A stretch of 64,000 nucleotides of DNA. It comes from Ophiura sarsii. Lineage: Eukaryota > Echinodermata > Ophiuroidea > Amphilepidida > Ophiuridae. Numbering within the stretch: the first letter of the stretch is position 1; the number at the start of each line of letters is the position of its first letter. The notes under the pieces are model-generated. The model was given only the letters and a program-made list of their open reading frames with translations. It made no database searches and had not been told where the DNA came from. This document shows positions 36,877 through 48,373 of the stretch, piece by piece. Both the position numbers and the translations under genes were made by a program. The DNA lies in contig CM069454.1 of NCBI GenBank assembly GCA_035610835.1, forward strand, positions 58,944,580-59,008,579. The letters run 5' to 3'.

Positions 36877-37133
36877 ATTCGAGGGTTGAGCGCCAGAAGG
36901 CCGTAACTAAACTCTTGGGCAAAATTAGATTTTGGTACAAAAATAATCTATATATAACCTAGATTTTCAGAACCATGAAGAGATAACTCAAAAACACTCT
37001 TATTAATTTGACTAAAACTAGAGTTATAAGTTGGGTGCTACAGTGTATTGTAATGAGTACCGAATATTTGAAAGTTGATTATCTCAAAAATAGCATTTTT
37101 AAATTACGGCCTTCGGGCGCTCAACCCTCGAAT
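36877..37133. mobile_element. MITE with ATTCGAGGGTTGAGCGCC ends
   Basis: A ~30-bp inverted repeat, ATTCGAGGGTTGAGCGCC...GGCCGTAA at the left and TTACGGCC...GGCGCTCAACCCTCGAAT at the right, with one or two mismatches. 257 bp, no ORF. Confidence 0.8.
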
Positions 37134-38051
37134 TTATGATTCATCTTAAGAGGGGTACCGTTATTCTTCTTACGTTTTCAACTTTTCTGATAAAGATTTG
37201 TATGGAATTATTTTGTGAGTTGATCTTCATAATATAGTGCCTCGGTCAAACTTTAGAACTTGGCGCTTCTTAATAGAGCTCAACTTAGGAGGAATTGTGA
37301 AATATTCATCGTCACCAGGCTTAAGACAATTTAAGAATAACTCTTCCTAATTTTTCAGTTAAGATTAATCTGAACTTTTATGCAATAGGGCCCTGAAACG
37401 TAAAAACTTAAAAAGTGATATGCGGGGTTTTTATTTCATTTTTAATTTGGAGTGATTTTTTAAATATAATCTGCTTCAAGCCATCTATTGATGGTGAAAT
37501 CAACTGCTAATTGTATTATTGCAATTCATAGACCAGTATAGATCAATTTGATAACATTCTTCCACCGTCTTGCATTTGGTGTAGTCATTTCTGGTCTAGA
37601 AATATCAATTTGGAGTTTTTTCTCAGGATATTCAAATACAAAAGACGGGATTATGATTGCTCAAAAAACGAAATGTGCGCTGCCTACAGAAAATTAAATT
37701 GTTTCTATTTATATAGGCGACGAAAAACGAAACCCTGTTCTACGAGCCAGACCAACCCATTTTTTTAGATATTGGTGAAAAAGAATTTCACGTGCAAATG
37801 AATACCGACCCCAAAAAGTTGTTTTTGCTTCAGTGTCAAATAAACGGCAAAATATTTACAGATATTTAGGGTATTACGGTCATTTTATAGCGGAAAAGCA
37901 AAAAAAGAAAAAGAAGGTCCATTTGCCCACACAACAAGGTGTTTTTTCATCGCCTTAGTCGATAATTGTTGGTGTAAAATCGTTAAGCTGCAACCATAAT
38001 TTTATAAAAAGCTGCAGAATATCCTGATTCAGGAATTATTAATAGTCTCTA
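37134..38051. other. 3' flank of IFI27-like gene B; no gene
   Basis: Near 37500-37600 is a segment (ATTGCAATTCATAGACCAGTA, GATCAATTTGATAA, TTTGGTGTAG) that reappears inverted at about 45860-45945, downstream of IFI27-like gene C. This is evidence that the two loci were duplicated with flanking DNA. Confidence 0.55.
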
Positions 38052-40401
38052 TTAATCTTCAATTGCATTGTCAACTGCGGCACCCGTTGCCCCCGCTGTT
38101 AACCCAAGAATGACTGCACCCGCTCCTCCCGCTGCTGCGCTCTGAAGGGTTGCTACAGTCCCTGCGGCTGCCATTGAAGCCACACCGCCCCCACCGGCAA
38201 CCGCTGCCGTCGACATTAGCGATGCTCTAATGGAGCCAGCAGTAATCCCTGTAAAACCAGCTGCTGGAGCTGCTGAATCCCAGCAGCTGTAAAACCAGCT
38301 GCTGGAAGGATGAAAGGTGCGGCGACCACTGCTCCCGCCACTGCTCCAACTCCTCCCACTATAGCCCCTAGCCACTGTGAAATTAAATAATCATTATATA
38401 AAGATGTTTCAAAGTGTAATTATACTAGTATACAAATAATGAATGTTTATGCGTATAATGGGAAGATATTTTTATGAGGTGAAAGATGAAATGTTCCATT
38501 CAACAAAGCGAAGCTGAGTTGAATCAAGAATTAAAAAAAACCTTCAATACTTAATTTATAAAACACCCCAGTAGATCCTTTGTCATAACAAATATGGCTT
38601 ATACCGTACAGAGAAGTAAGCTTATTAAGCTTAACATAATTTAGGCCTAGTCCAATGTATAGAAGCTTGCATTCTCACTTACAATATTTGTCTTGTCTAC
38701 TCCATTAACATAAGTCCCATAAAAACCAATCAAAGATATAACAGGCAACAGAAATATATCATAGCCTCATAGGCCTCTCCCCGTGTTTACACTTTCCACC
38801 ACGGACTTCAGCAGGATTATGGCTCACGGCAATTTCATCGGAGAGTGGATTGAGTAGTAGGAGACACTTGGCCATAATAAAAACACATTATAACTGCTTT
38901 ATAGCGACTCTTACCACCTGAAAACACATAACTAATATGTTTTATTTGCGTGTCAGTCACCGGAACAAGAAAAACTGTTCTACGGGCGAAGGGACCTTTC
39001 TTTTTTGGTTGGTTTTTCTTTCAAAAATGCCGTTGAAAACTTTGGTTAATTTGCATTTTGTGACACAAAATTCAAACAATTTCTAAAAATGTCAAAAATT
39101 TTGTTTGTTTTTAAATTAAAGTTTTAAATTAGAAAAAAGGGTCGGTGGGCCCGTATAACATGGTATTTATTTGTCGCCTCATACGAGTGGTCATAACTTT
39201 GAATCTGATTATGTTGTTAAAAGGTAATTGATATTGGCTTTTGAAGCCATATTTCGATATCATAACGAATTTTGCTACAACAAAAAAACCGGTGGTAAAT
39301 CGTCCAAGAATGACGTTTTATCGTGTTTATCACAAATGATGCAGTTTCAAATGCGACAAAATTATAAGATAACACACATTCCAATACACACATGGCAACA
39401 TATGAATCGAACTGGTCACCTGCTGGATACCCCGGTCGATTATCCTTAGCGTATATTGGATGCATGTATCGGTGCAATGGATTGTACATACTCTTGAAAT
39501 TTGCCACATTTAAAACTGCATTTTTTATAAATCGGCGGTAATCTTGGCCATTTATAGATCTATACATAGATCCTATGACTACCACAACCCAGTGTCCAGC
39601 AAAGGATGCAGTCCCGATCTAATAGAATAGTAGTGTTTTATTTTTCCGTTGTAATATTATCATGCTTACTTCCAACGTAAATTACTTTGGGTGAACTGAT
39701 TGATAAATTGCAATAGCACCTGACCCTATGAAGCATCTGCCCTGCTGCTGCAGGCGCAGCTCATTGACACTAAAATAAGGGGTCAATGTGAAGCAGTAAG
39801 GCAGGTTGGATGACAACATCCCTTAACCATCATGGTGAGCATCGCTTACATGGGGACTTCACTGACGGTGTATGAGACTTTTGTCAGTGTCATGATATGC
39901 AGAATCTGCCGAGTCCGGACAATACTCAACACCCTTATTTAATGCATTTCAATGGCAATTACACAGTGCAGTGGTCAGTATTACAGCAAAGGTCTTTGAT
40001 TACAGTATGATCATGTAAGTTATTTCTTATGCTGGCCATGAGGTGTATGAATACATCTAGACCACCTATAGAATTTTGCATCGATTCGGGTTTTTAAAAT
40101 GTAGCAATGCCCATTTCCCCAATGGTTTTAAATTAATGTTATTATTGCCAGAATCAAAGTTATGACCTCTCTCATGAATGAATGTGGACATTTTTCACGG
40201 TGTTTAGTTGGCTTTTGAATAGCCACCTTAATGCAACATTACGAGATACTTACACCTGCTTGGGTCGTAGGGGCGTTGATCAACATCAGACAAACGCCGA
40301 AGACTACGGTCTTGTAGAACACATTGGACGCCATTTTTAGAGAAGGGAATCTTAGATAAGAGTATGTACTGGAATGATGGAGCTGGACAGTGTCTGTTGA
40401 T
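38052..40401 (-). pseudogene. IFI27/ISG12-like gene B, frameshifted by a 38-bp tandem duplication
   Basis: The signal-peptide exon, 40401-40254 (acceptor CTGCTTCAG, ATG 40334, GTAAGT donor), encodes the same MASNVFYKTVVFGVCLMLIN sequence as gene A. The second coding exon, 38374-38052, starts WLGAIVGGVGAVAGAVVAAP and ends with SLMSTAAVAGGGGVASMAAA and a stop after AIED. Between these halves a 38-bp unit containing CCAGCAGCTGGTTTTACAG is present twice (38249-38286 and 38287-38324 by repeat start). This shifts the frame by two, so the GFTGITAGSIRASLMS half is out of frame with the signal peptide. Without the extra unit the exon would be 285 nt (95 codons), close to gene A. Either a recent pseudogene or allele, or an assembly artefact in a repetitive spot. 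Confidence 0.85.
38375..40253 (-). other. Intron of IFI27-like gene B
   Basis: Bounded by GTAAGTAT (donor at 40253) and a TTTCACAG acceptor (38375). It contains a 122-codon minus ORF (39217-39585) with no recognisable family, which I consider chance. ACGAGTGGTCATAACTTTGA near 39184 resembles, inverted, a segment of the gene C intron near 44896. Confidence 0.7.
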
Positions 40402-40522
40402 CTGAAGCAGAAGAAGAAAAACATGATATAGATATTTTATTTAAAGCATTTACAATATCCTATGATCACTAAATTGTTAAAATAGCAATACCGGGGTTTT
40501 GTTGCTTCATTAATATTCTATC

Positions 40523-41090
40523 GTAGCACGATTGCAAAATATCAAAGCGCGGAATAATTGTTATTGGAAGATGGAGAGATAGAATCAATAAAAGCAGTAA
40601 ACTTGAGGAAATCACCTGCAACATTACCACTTACCGTAAGTTTCTTGTATGCGGCCCTCAACCTTGCTTATACTTGCTATAAATAACACTTACGAGCTTA
40701 TTGTCGTATACAAATGCTGGTAGTATAGAACCTGATGGATAATTGTTTCGTGTGCGAGGATTGCGTGATATTGCGTGAGCACGAAGTGTCGCAATCATGT
40801 ATTTGGTGCGCCACAGACAGGCGGTATTTCCAATAATTTGCGCCCAAATGTGGTTAACTTAATATGTAGTGAAAGGTGTTCGGGACAAAACTAGGCTAAT
40901 TGATGATGGTTACCGAAACATTGCAACCCTGCGTAGCCGTAATTCCACGTCGACAATAAGTGACGTCGACAATTAAATAGAGACAAATCAATTGTTTGTG
41001 CGGTGTCAACAGCCGGGTTCAACCGTCGGTCGCTTATTCAAGTACCGTAGTCAGTAAATTATTTTACTTGTTTGTTTGTTGTTGTTTAGG
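40523..41090 (+). repeat. Dispersed repeat family R, copy 3
   Basis: GTAGCACGATTGCAAAATATC, CACTTACCGTAAG, GTGCGCCACAGACAGGCGGT and ACATTGCAACCCTGCGTAGC occur in the same order as copies 1 and 2. It lies between the divergent IFI27-like genes B and C. Confidence 0.7.
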
Positions 41091-41548
41091 AGAGGTGTTC
41101 CTTCTATGATTGAGCCTTGCCAAATGTATACACTTTGAAATTACCGTCAACATTTTAATTAACCCTTGGAACAACCGTCATTATGGGAATGCACAAGCAT
41201 AGAAGGACAACTTCTCCTAAACAACAACAACAACCAAACTTGGACTAAAATAACTTAATAAATAATTATAGTCTGAGAGATGGAACAGCAAAAAAAATAC
41301 GATGCCCCGGATGCCAAATTAATGGCCAGTAACAAAGATCATGCTCTATGATATGTAAAATTTACAGTCTGTACAGTGTTACGTGAACAGGATTATGATG
41401 ACCTTTCACATTGCAAATTAATATATATCATAAAAGGTCATGTTCCATCTTATGTTGGATGAACTGTAGTTATTTTAGTCCCAGAAACAAAACTACTAAA
41501 ATAGTATTTTACTAGTGACCGATGATGGTTGACGTGGAAGTATAGCAA

Positions 41549-41938
41549 CGCAGGGTACTGCAATGTTACTTTAACCATCATCAAGTAGCCTACTTTTGCC
41601 ATAAACACTTCATTTACAGATGAAGTATACACCACTTGGGCACATATTGTTGGCTATACCGCCTTTCTGCTGCGCACATCGTAATGATTGCAACATTCAT
41701 TATACCACAGATGGTAGAAACACCTGTTCTCGTTCTCACGCAATCGCAACATAGTAGCGTTTATTCACGAAAACAATCAAAACTGTATAAACCTCGTATA
41801 CGTACAAGGAACTAACGGTAAGTGGTAATGTTGCAGGCGATTTATATCAATTTGTTTTGGTGGGTGTTTTTTAATTGCTTCACTGAGTGCTTCCAAATCA
41901 AAACTGAAAATTGATATCGCCTTCAATAGTGCTACGAG
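41549..41938 (-). repeat. Dispersed repeat family R, copy 4 (inverted)
   Basis: Reads as repeat R on the minus strand (CAACGCAGGGTACTGCAATGT to CCTTCAATAGTGCTACGAG). With copy 3 it makes an inverted pair centred near 41160-41200, where GAGAGGTGTTCCTTCTATG faces CATAGAAGGACAACTTCTC. Confidence 0.65.
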
Positions 41939-41969
41939 TTTATTTATAGTTAGGCCGTTTACTTACTGT

Positions 41970-42021
41970 TGTGTACTGAGACAAACATACCATTAGGTAT
42001 ATTAGTCCCAGGTTGTATACG
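41970..42021. mobile_element. P-like transposon excision footprint (17+2+17 nt)
   Basis: GTTGTGTA (41970-41977), then 36 nt, then GTTGTATA (42014-42021); the flanks match at 7 of 8. The 36 nt begin CTGAGACAAACATACC and end AGGTATATTAGTCCCAG, inverse ends of about 17 nt each with 2 nt between. They resemble the first 17 nt of the 48087-59011 element. P transposase cuts 17 nt inside each end, which would leave this scar. Confidence 0.7.
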
Positions 42022-42875
42022 TATGTTTTATCTCGCACTAGATTTGTGCATCGTCAATATCCCAAAACTGTGCCCCTAGCAAAGACCCGGCTCTAGTTTT
42101 GGGACGTCGGTCGCATCTCGCTACGGTCGCAGCTCGGTACCAGAGCTAGTGTCATCCAATAGAAGTTATTCTTAATTGGCGCATTTACGTCAGAAGAGGG
42201 AGCGCGATCCAACTGAGCATGCTCAGAGCAATTAGTGCTTCGACAAACGTAACAATCCTGCCCTTTGACTGCAATCTAATGAATTGTGAACTTCTACATT
42301 TTCCTAGATAGTGTTGGTTACCAGCAAACATTTCATTTCAAACTAGTGGAAATAAATAGTTAATACGTTCAAGTTTATTTCACGAATGTAATAAGGTAAA
42401 ATATTGAACAACTCAGAAGTATGAAGCTTTTTATGATTAGTGCAAAGTTCACCCCATTGAAAAACTACAGCACTCTCGTCTTGGCTAAATCGCTAGCCTC
42501 GTTTTCAGTTCACATAACCCTCTTCGACGTAATTGAGCCAATTAAGAATAACGTCTATATGCAGACATTAGCGTTTCTCTAAATTATAGACCGCTAGCGG
42601 CCCTGAAGTTCGGACGAATTGGAAAGAGGACAAACTAAACATCGGACGAATGAAAAACGGATGAATCGTATACGAATGGAACGAAAGCGGACGAACGAGG
42701 TTAAACCGTAATACCCTTAAAATAGAACAGAAACATAACAGCGACATAGGCCTACACGTTCAGGCATTTACATGTATTTTCGAGAGGCTATCTTTACTTA
42801 AGATACCAACACAGATGACAGGGGTCATGTTTGTATATTTCGTGACTATATCATGTGATTTTTTGTCTTCTTCAG
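42022..42875. other. 5' flank of IFI27-like gene C
   Basis: No repeat or ORF of note. The promoter and first noncoding exon of gene C should lie here or further upstream, but I cannot place them from sequence alone. Confidence 0.35.
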
Positions 42876-45283
42876 TTGAACAGATATCGTACAGCTATGG
42901 CTTCATCATTTTAATACACATATCTGGTCTAAGCTTCCCTTCTGAAAATGTCGTCCAATGTTTTCTACAAGTCAGTAATCCTCGGCGTCTGTCTAATGTT
43001 GATCAACGCCCCTACATGTCTAGCACAAGCAGGTGTAGGTGTAAGTATTGCAATACAACATAATTAGGCCAAATATTGGTTTGCCCTTTCCCGACCAACC
43101 GTACAAATCGGGAAAACTCAGTCGCGGTTTTTTGTTTTTTTTTAATTAAAGTTTAAAAAAATGACAAATTTGTCACCTAAATGACCTCAATTGACCCCTA
43201 TGAAATATTTATTATCCAATATGAAATATTTATTATCCATGCCACCAGTCTTTGTCTTTTAATATCAAAATGTTGTTCAAATATAAACCTCAGTGTATTC
43301 CAGTGTGATTTGGTCATTCTTTGCAATCATTCTTTGAAAGCGCGAATGTTTCCTTTTGAATTTTTGAAGGCACTGAGTTCTTTCATATGAACTTGTTTAT
43401 TGAATGGGATCTTGTTGGCGCATCAAATTATTCATGTAATTTCTTAAAACTTCATAAACGACTCTTTTCGTCAAGGGTTCAATGTCAGCGTAATGTGACG
43501 CGCCAACGAGATCCCAACGATTTTGTTTCACTTTTGTTTTGTACTCAATTGGAGGGGCAGGGGGGGGGGGGCAGAGTGCTACCGGGAAGTCGGGAAGGCA
43601 GCTAAAAATCGGGAAGGCAAAGGAAGGGAGAAGAGGAGACAAAAAGAGAAGGAAAGGGAAAAGGGAAAAGAAACGGACAGAAAGGAGAAAGGAAGACAGG
43701 CAAATTGTTGGAAATTGCAGTTTTCACCCCCCCCCCCCCCCCCCCCCCCCCCCCTCGTCATTTTCTTACTCGACGGTAAATCAGACAGTTACATGAAAAA
43801 CCTGGCTACGCCACCGGGTCGAACTGGTGTTCACCGGGAAAAAAATATCCTTTGCCCCTCCCCCTGACAAGAGTGACACTGGCTACGTTTTTTTTTACGA
43901 CCGAACCAAAAATGTTAGGAATTTAAATATTTGGCTATGATATAATATCACTGATTTTTTTAAAAAGTTGATTTGGGGACCCATTAATCACAACCCCCAA
44001 CATGGTTCGTTCTTAGAGGCAGAGACTGTTAAGATGCAAACATCCTTTAATCACAGATGGTGGTGCTTTAATACTCAATAAAATTAACCTGTGATTAGGT
44101 CGAAGGAAATAAATAACACCGTCCGACGAACGGCACAATAGGAAGGCCCACAAATAGATCTAGTATAAAGAAATGAGTGATTATACTGTTAAGACTTTGC
44201 TTAAATTACAGCAGTAATTTTTAGGCGATCGCAATCAAGATTTTTATTATAGGTCAGCCGATTCAACTTTATGAACACAAACGAACTCGAAATATTACTT
44301 GCATATTCAATTTCGAAATTAAAATCAGCAAAATTGTCGAAAACTCGACTCGAAACTCGAAACTCGAAGATATTTCTTATAATAATACATTTTGGTTGTG
44401 ATACTGTGTTAGCTACATTTTGATACCCGATTTGATGCACAATTTTATTAAGTGGCCAAGATTGACAACGGTTTAGTGAAAAATGATGCAGTTTCAAATG
44501 TGACAAACTTCAAGATTACGTGAAAAAGCACAATCCGATGCACCCCTACGTAAACGGTAGGGAAAAGCACCCCAACGTATACGGTAGGGAAAATCACCCC
44601 TACGTAATACGGTAGGAAAAAACACCCCTACGTAATACGGTAGGGGAAAGCACCCTTACGTATCCGGTAGGGAAAAGCATCGGTGGGAAAAGCACCCCTA
44701 TGTATACGGTAGGGGAAATCAATCGGGGAATACGTTGGCTGAATAGGAGGCGGACAATTTGAATTAACATGTTCAATTTTGTATGCATCTTGTTATTCGC
44801 ACAGAAACAGCGTATTTTTTTTTATAAAACGACATTCTTGGATTTATTTTACCAACTTTGGTAGCAAAAACGGGGTATTGAAACGTAGCGATTAGATTCA
44901 AAATTATGACCACTCGTACATGTACGATCGTGGTAATAAGTAACCTTTGTTATGACGTCACTGCACAAAGTTAGATGAATGAAGCATATTAAAGTAGCCT
45001 AAGTTACACTTTGAGACATCTTTAACTTGATTATACTCATTTACAGTTACTTGGGCCTATGGGAGGAGTTGCAGCAGCTGCAGCAGTGGTTGTCGCACCT
45101 GCGCCTGCGCCTGTTGCCCTTCCAGCAAACGGTCACGGTATAACGTTTGCTTGGATTGCCAATTTGGCTTCAATGACAACCGGAGGGGGTGTAGCAATCC
45201 TTCAGAGAGCAGCAGCGGGAGGAGCAGGTGGAGTCATTCTTGGGGCAGCCGGTGCCACAGCTGGCGCTGTAGTTGAAGATTAA
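42876..45283 (+). CDS. IFI27/ISG12-like protein, gene C
   Basis: Predicted 109 aa. The exon at 42876-43040 follows acceptor TTGTCTTCTTCAG. It has a 5' UTR, then ATG at 42948 and a signal-peptide-like MSSNVFYKSVILGVCLMLIN..CLAQAGVG, ending at a GTAAGT donor. The exon at 45047-45283 follows a TTTACAG acceptor, joins in phase 0, and encodes LLGPMGGVAAAAAVVVAPAPAP, then MTTGGGVAILQRAAAGGAGG and a C-terminal AVVED. The ISG12-type Gly/Ala-rich membrane domain is clear. It is about 10-14 residues shorter than gene A, lacking most of the SMMSAAAVANG stretch. The open reading frame is intact. It is divergent from gene B, with start codons 2.6 kb apart. The second exon is followed within 10 bp by a foldback element. 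Confidence 0.85.
43041..45046 (+). other. Intron of IFI27-like gene C, with simple repeats
   Basis: GTAAGT donor and TTTACAG acceptor. It contains a poly-G run (43561), a purine-rich stretch (43600-43700), a ~27-nt poly-C (43728-43754) and the short tandem array at 44535-44730. Long ORFs here follow the low-complexity tracts. Confidence 0.75.
44535..44730 (+). repeat. Short tandem array of CACCCCTACGTATACGGTAGGG
   Basis: About six units of roughly 28-32 bp, each with CCCTACGTA(A)TACGGTAGGG followed by AAAAGCA or AAATCA. Lies within the intron of IFI27-like gene C. Confidence 0.8.
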
Positions 45284-45289
45284 GATTAC

Positions 45290-45700
45290 TATTAAAAAGG
45301 GACATTAAGTGGTGTTAAAAATTTTAAATGTTTAAAAATCTACTTCAGAATTCAAGATGAACATTAAAAATTGCCATTATTGTTGTTTCTACTAAGAAAA
45401 ACACAGCAAAACTTGATTAAAACAATATCATCGCTATTTATTGAAAAACGCCCTCTATGCAAATATGGTTCGCGTTATGTATCACGCGTACTGCAGGGGG
45501 ATACTGTCGGACGTAAAATGCTCGTCGCGGCTGTACGAGCATTTTTGAATCGACGTTTTCTTGTACAAAGAGGGCTGATTTTTCTTAATCCTTATAGGTG
45601 TAAGTTCATACATATAATACAATTACGAAAGTAAACTAATCCCAGTTTTTATCATAATTGAGGCGCAGCCGCCAACACATCTCTTAGTGTCCCTTTAATA
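45290..45700. mobile_element. Foldback element, TATTAAAGGGACA family, copy 2
   Basis: Left end TATTAAAAAGGGACATTAAG and right end CTTAGTGTCCCTTTAATA are inverse. The interior matches the element at 18936-19456. It begins 7 bp after the stop of IFI27-like gene C and so probably supplies part of its 3' UTR. Confidence 0.7.
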
Positions 45701-45951
45701 ATAGAGGCTATTTGGATTGTTATCAATTTCTGGTTGCAGCTAAACGATTTGATACAAAAGTTTGTATTCCGTAGGCCGCGCACATTTTGTGTTTCAGAGC
45801 GGTAATCTTAACCCCATATCTTTTTTACTTGAAAATTCGGAGAAAACCTTCTAAAACGCTACACCAAATTATGGCAATCCGGGGGGAATTTGTCAAATTG
45901 ATCAATATTGGTCTATGAATTGATAATTATTGCAATAATCATGATAATACA

Positions 45952-46900
45952 ATGAGAAGAGATGTCAAATCTCTATTTACGAATGTACCTATTGATGAAG
46001 CTTGTCGCATTATTAGTGATCTCCTACAGAACGACGGCACTCTTGAATCTCGAACTCAGTTGTCATACGAAGAGATTGTTGAGCTTATGAAACTCTGCCT
46101 TACTTCCACCTACTTCAAATGGCAAGGCAAATTCTATGAACAAAAAGAAGGTCAAGCTATGGGATCTCCTCTGTCACCCATAACAGCCAACATATTTATG
46201 GAGCGTTTTGAAACAAAGGCACTGGACTCGTATCCTTTGAAACCGGTGGACTGGTTCAGATATGTGGATGATACGTTTGTAGTTTGGAGACATGAACAAG
46301 ATGAATTGGTCAAATTCCTAGATCACCTAAACGCACAGCAGCCGTGTATACAATTTACCATGGAATTGGAAGACAATAGGTACATTCCTTTTCTAGATGT
46401 CAAAGTACAGCGAATTGAATCTGGTTTGAGCTTCTCGATCTACAGAAAACCCACCCCCACTGATCAGTATCTGCATTTTACATCCAATCATCACCTATCA
46501 GCAAAAATAGCGTTGCCAACACGTTGGTATACAGAGCGTTGACTTGACTCTATGCGATAATGAACATCGCATAATGAGTTAAAACACATTGAAAAAGCAT
46601 TGAATAGGAATGGTTATCCCTCGAAACTCGTACACAAAGCTATTAGAAGACAAAGTGCTAATTTAAGCCAAGAAAAGATAGTGGAAGATGACTACAAAGG
46701 TATCACGTTCATGCCATTTGTCAAAGGTGTTAAAACTTACTACACCAAATCGACCAAACTCAGAGATATTGTCAGCAAACCTAATGGTACAGTGTAAAAC
46801 CCGAGAAAAGTGCTTCCCGTAAGACATTCCGTTACCCCTATCGTGTTGGAGCATGCGATTGGTATAGACATGTGGGGTATTGTCTCCTCGATAAGAATAT
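45952..46900 (+). pseudogene. Penelope-like element reverse transcriptase fragment
   Basis: The 196-codon frame carries DVKSLFTNVPIDEA, a GQAMGSPLSPITANIFME block, the catalytic WFRYVDDTFVVW motif (YxDD), PFLDVKV and YRKPTPTDQYLHFTSNHH. That is the typical order of Penelope-like RTs. A frame break at 46540-46600 is followed by a second frame (ELKHIEKALNRNGYPSKLV...GVKTYYT) typical of the region after the RT. The upstream RT fingers and the downstream GIY-YIG endonuclease are not recognisable, and the frame is broken. An inactive fragment. The YVDD site itself is intact. Confidence 0.85.
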
Positions 46901-48086
46901 CGCTGTTGGTAAATTAAAATCGTGTGCTAATTAGCTTTAATTAACCAAAATAAAGAACCAATCCCTAAATTTAATGCAGTATATACTATTTTAGCAACAC
47001 TGCTCTATTGAATTTACGGGGAAATCACTAATGGTGTGTCTTTGTGCTGCTATTGAATGGAGTTGCCACCTCCAGTTCAAATCCCATTGATCATGAATAT
47101 TTTTAAGGAAACAAACGCGAGTTCCTTTTAGGAATATTTACAGGTATTGTTCTCAGGTATGCAGCTTATCGCTCGTAAATCCGACGTCATTCGTCTTAGC
47201 ATGCTGTATTCAGCTCAGTGTACTAAAGCGTGACACGGAGGGACTGGATTCTCTGAATCGTCAGATAGCTACGGACGAGTTCGGGACTGACAAGGTTATT
47301 ATGAGATGACTAGAAGTCAGTCGAATACTGTATTCGTCGGCATGATTCTGATCGGCTCATTTTTGGTGCGTTTTGTCCGTATGTGTTGTGTAATCACGGT
47401 ACAGTTACTGCGTTATAGCGTTGTTAGTTTGTGGAAAAAAAAGAAGAAAAAAGTAAGGGTGTGGCTTGGAAGAAACTTTAATATGTTGTATATTATATTC
47501 ATACCTACTGCATGAAAATAATTTTGAGGTCCAAAATAATTTAGAAAAAGGCGTATCTAAGGTGTTTTGGTCGGTAACCAAGGCACGTAATAAGGCCAGA
47601 ATCAACGAGATAGATAGATAGATATACGTCGAGCGATGACTGTAGCTAGGGTCATTGCCAGCCCATTTACAATGCAATCATAAATCTCGCGCTCGAAATC
47701 GTGTAAAATTACAGATGAAACGCCAAATCTTTCAAAACATAGTGAATTCAATCAGTTATACATTAGAAATGTAGAAAGAGTCATCAGCTTTTGTTTTGGA
47801 TATCTTAATTACTTAGTTTAAGCTACATAAGATATCAGTGTTAAACAAAAGACAGCAATATAATTCTCTGAAATCAGTAATATTATTTCAGGGCCCGTTG
47901 CCGCAATTGGTCGCGTGAAGCCAGTTTGCGACCAATTGCAGCAACGGTTCATGAATGAATCGACTAAATTTAGGGGATTTAGTGGATTTGCAAATAGAAC
48001 GGCAACTTAAATACAATTTTGCGAGCAGACGGCACTCAAAATACTCAAATAACTCGAAATAAACCCTTTTCGGTCAATCGTGATAC
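46901..48086. other. No gene; one GC-rich hairpin
   Basis: Mostly featureless. At 47895-47947 CCGTTGCCGCAATTGGTCGC pairs with GCGACCAATTGCAGCAACGG across a 13-nt loop (one mismatch), probably a tiny foldback element. Confidence 0.5.
48080..48086. repeat. Left target-site repeat GTGATAC
   Basis: Identical GTGATAC lies immediately outside the right terminal repeat at 59012-59018. It is 7 bp rather than the 8 bp usual for P elements. Confidence 0.8.
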
Positions 48087-48120
48087 CTGAGACTAAAATA
48101 CCTAAAGAGATAGGAAGCAA
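48087..48120 (+). repeat. Left 34-bp terminal inverted repeat
   Basis: Begins CTGAGACTAAAATACCTAAA and ends AGGAAGCAA. It is an exact inverse of 58978-59011, with identity stopping sharply after the last AA. Confidence 0.9.
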
Positions 48121-48373
48121 GCACTTCAGACGGCTCTGTCTGTGCACAGTGTCTGATGACGTATTGTTATGCTAATTGCGCGAGCCACTCGACCGGCGAG
48201 CAACTCACTTCCGCTTCTTCGGCCCAAATTAGGAGGTAAGCGTTCGTGCGCATGCGCAGAGTACTTTACAGCGACCTTTTACTGACCTAGACTATTCTGA
48301 CTTTTAACAGCTGATTGTAAACAACGTGATTAAAAAACTCTCCGTAAAAGAAATTCCTTCGTAAAAAGCAAAC

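Noticed and set aside
39217..39585. 122-codon minus-strand ORF
   Set aside because: It lies in the intron of IFI27-like gene B, has no recognisable motif, and the composition looks like chance.
41450..41510. TATTTTAGTCCCAG facing CTACTAAAATA as another excision footprint
   Set aside because: The ends point the wrong way (inside-out) and no 7-8 bp direct repeat flanks them.
43523..43867. Lys/Glu-rich and poly-Pro ORFs
   Set aside because: They follow purine-rich and poly-G/C low-complexity DNA inside the intron of IFI27-like gene C.
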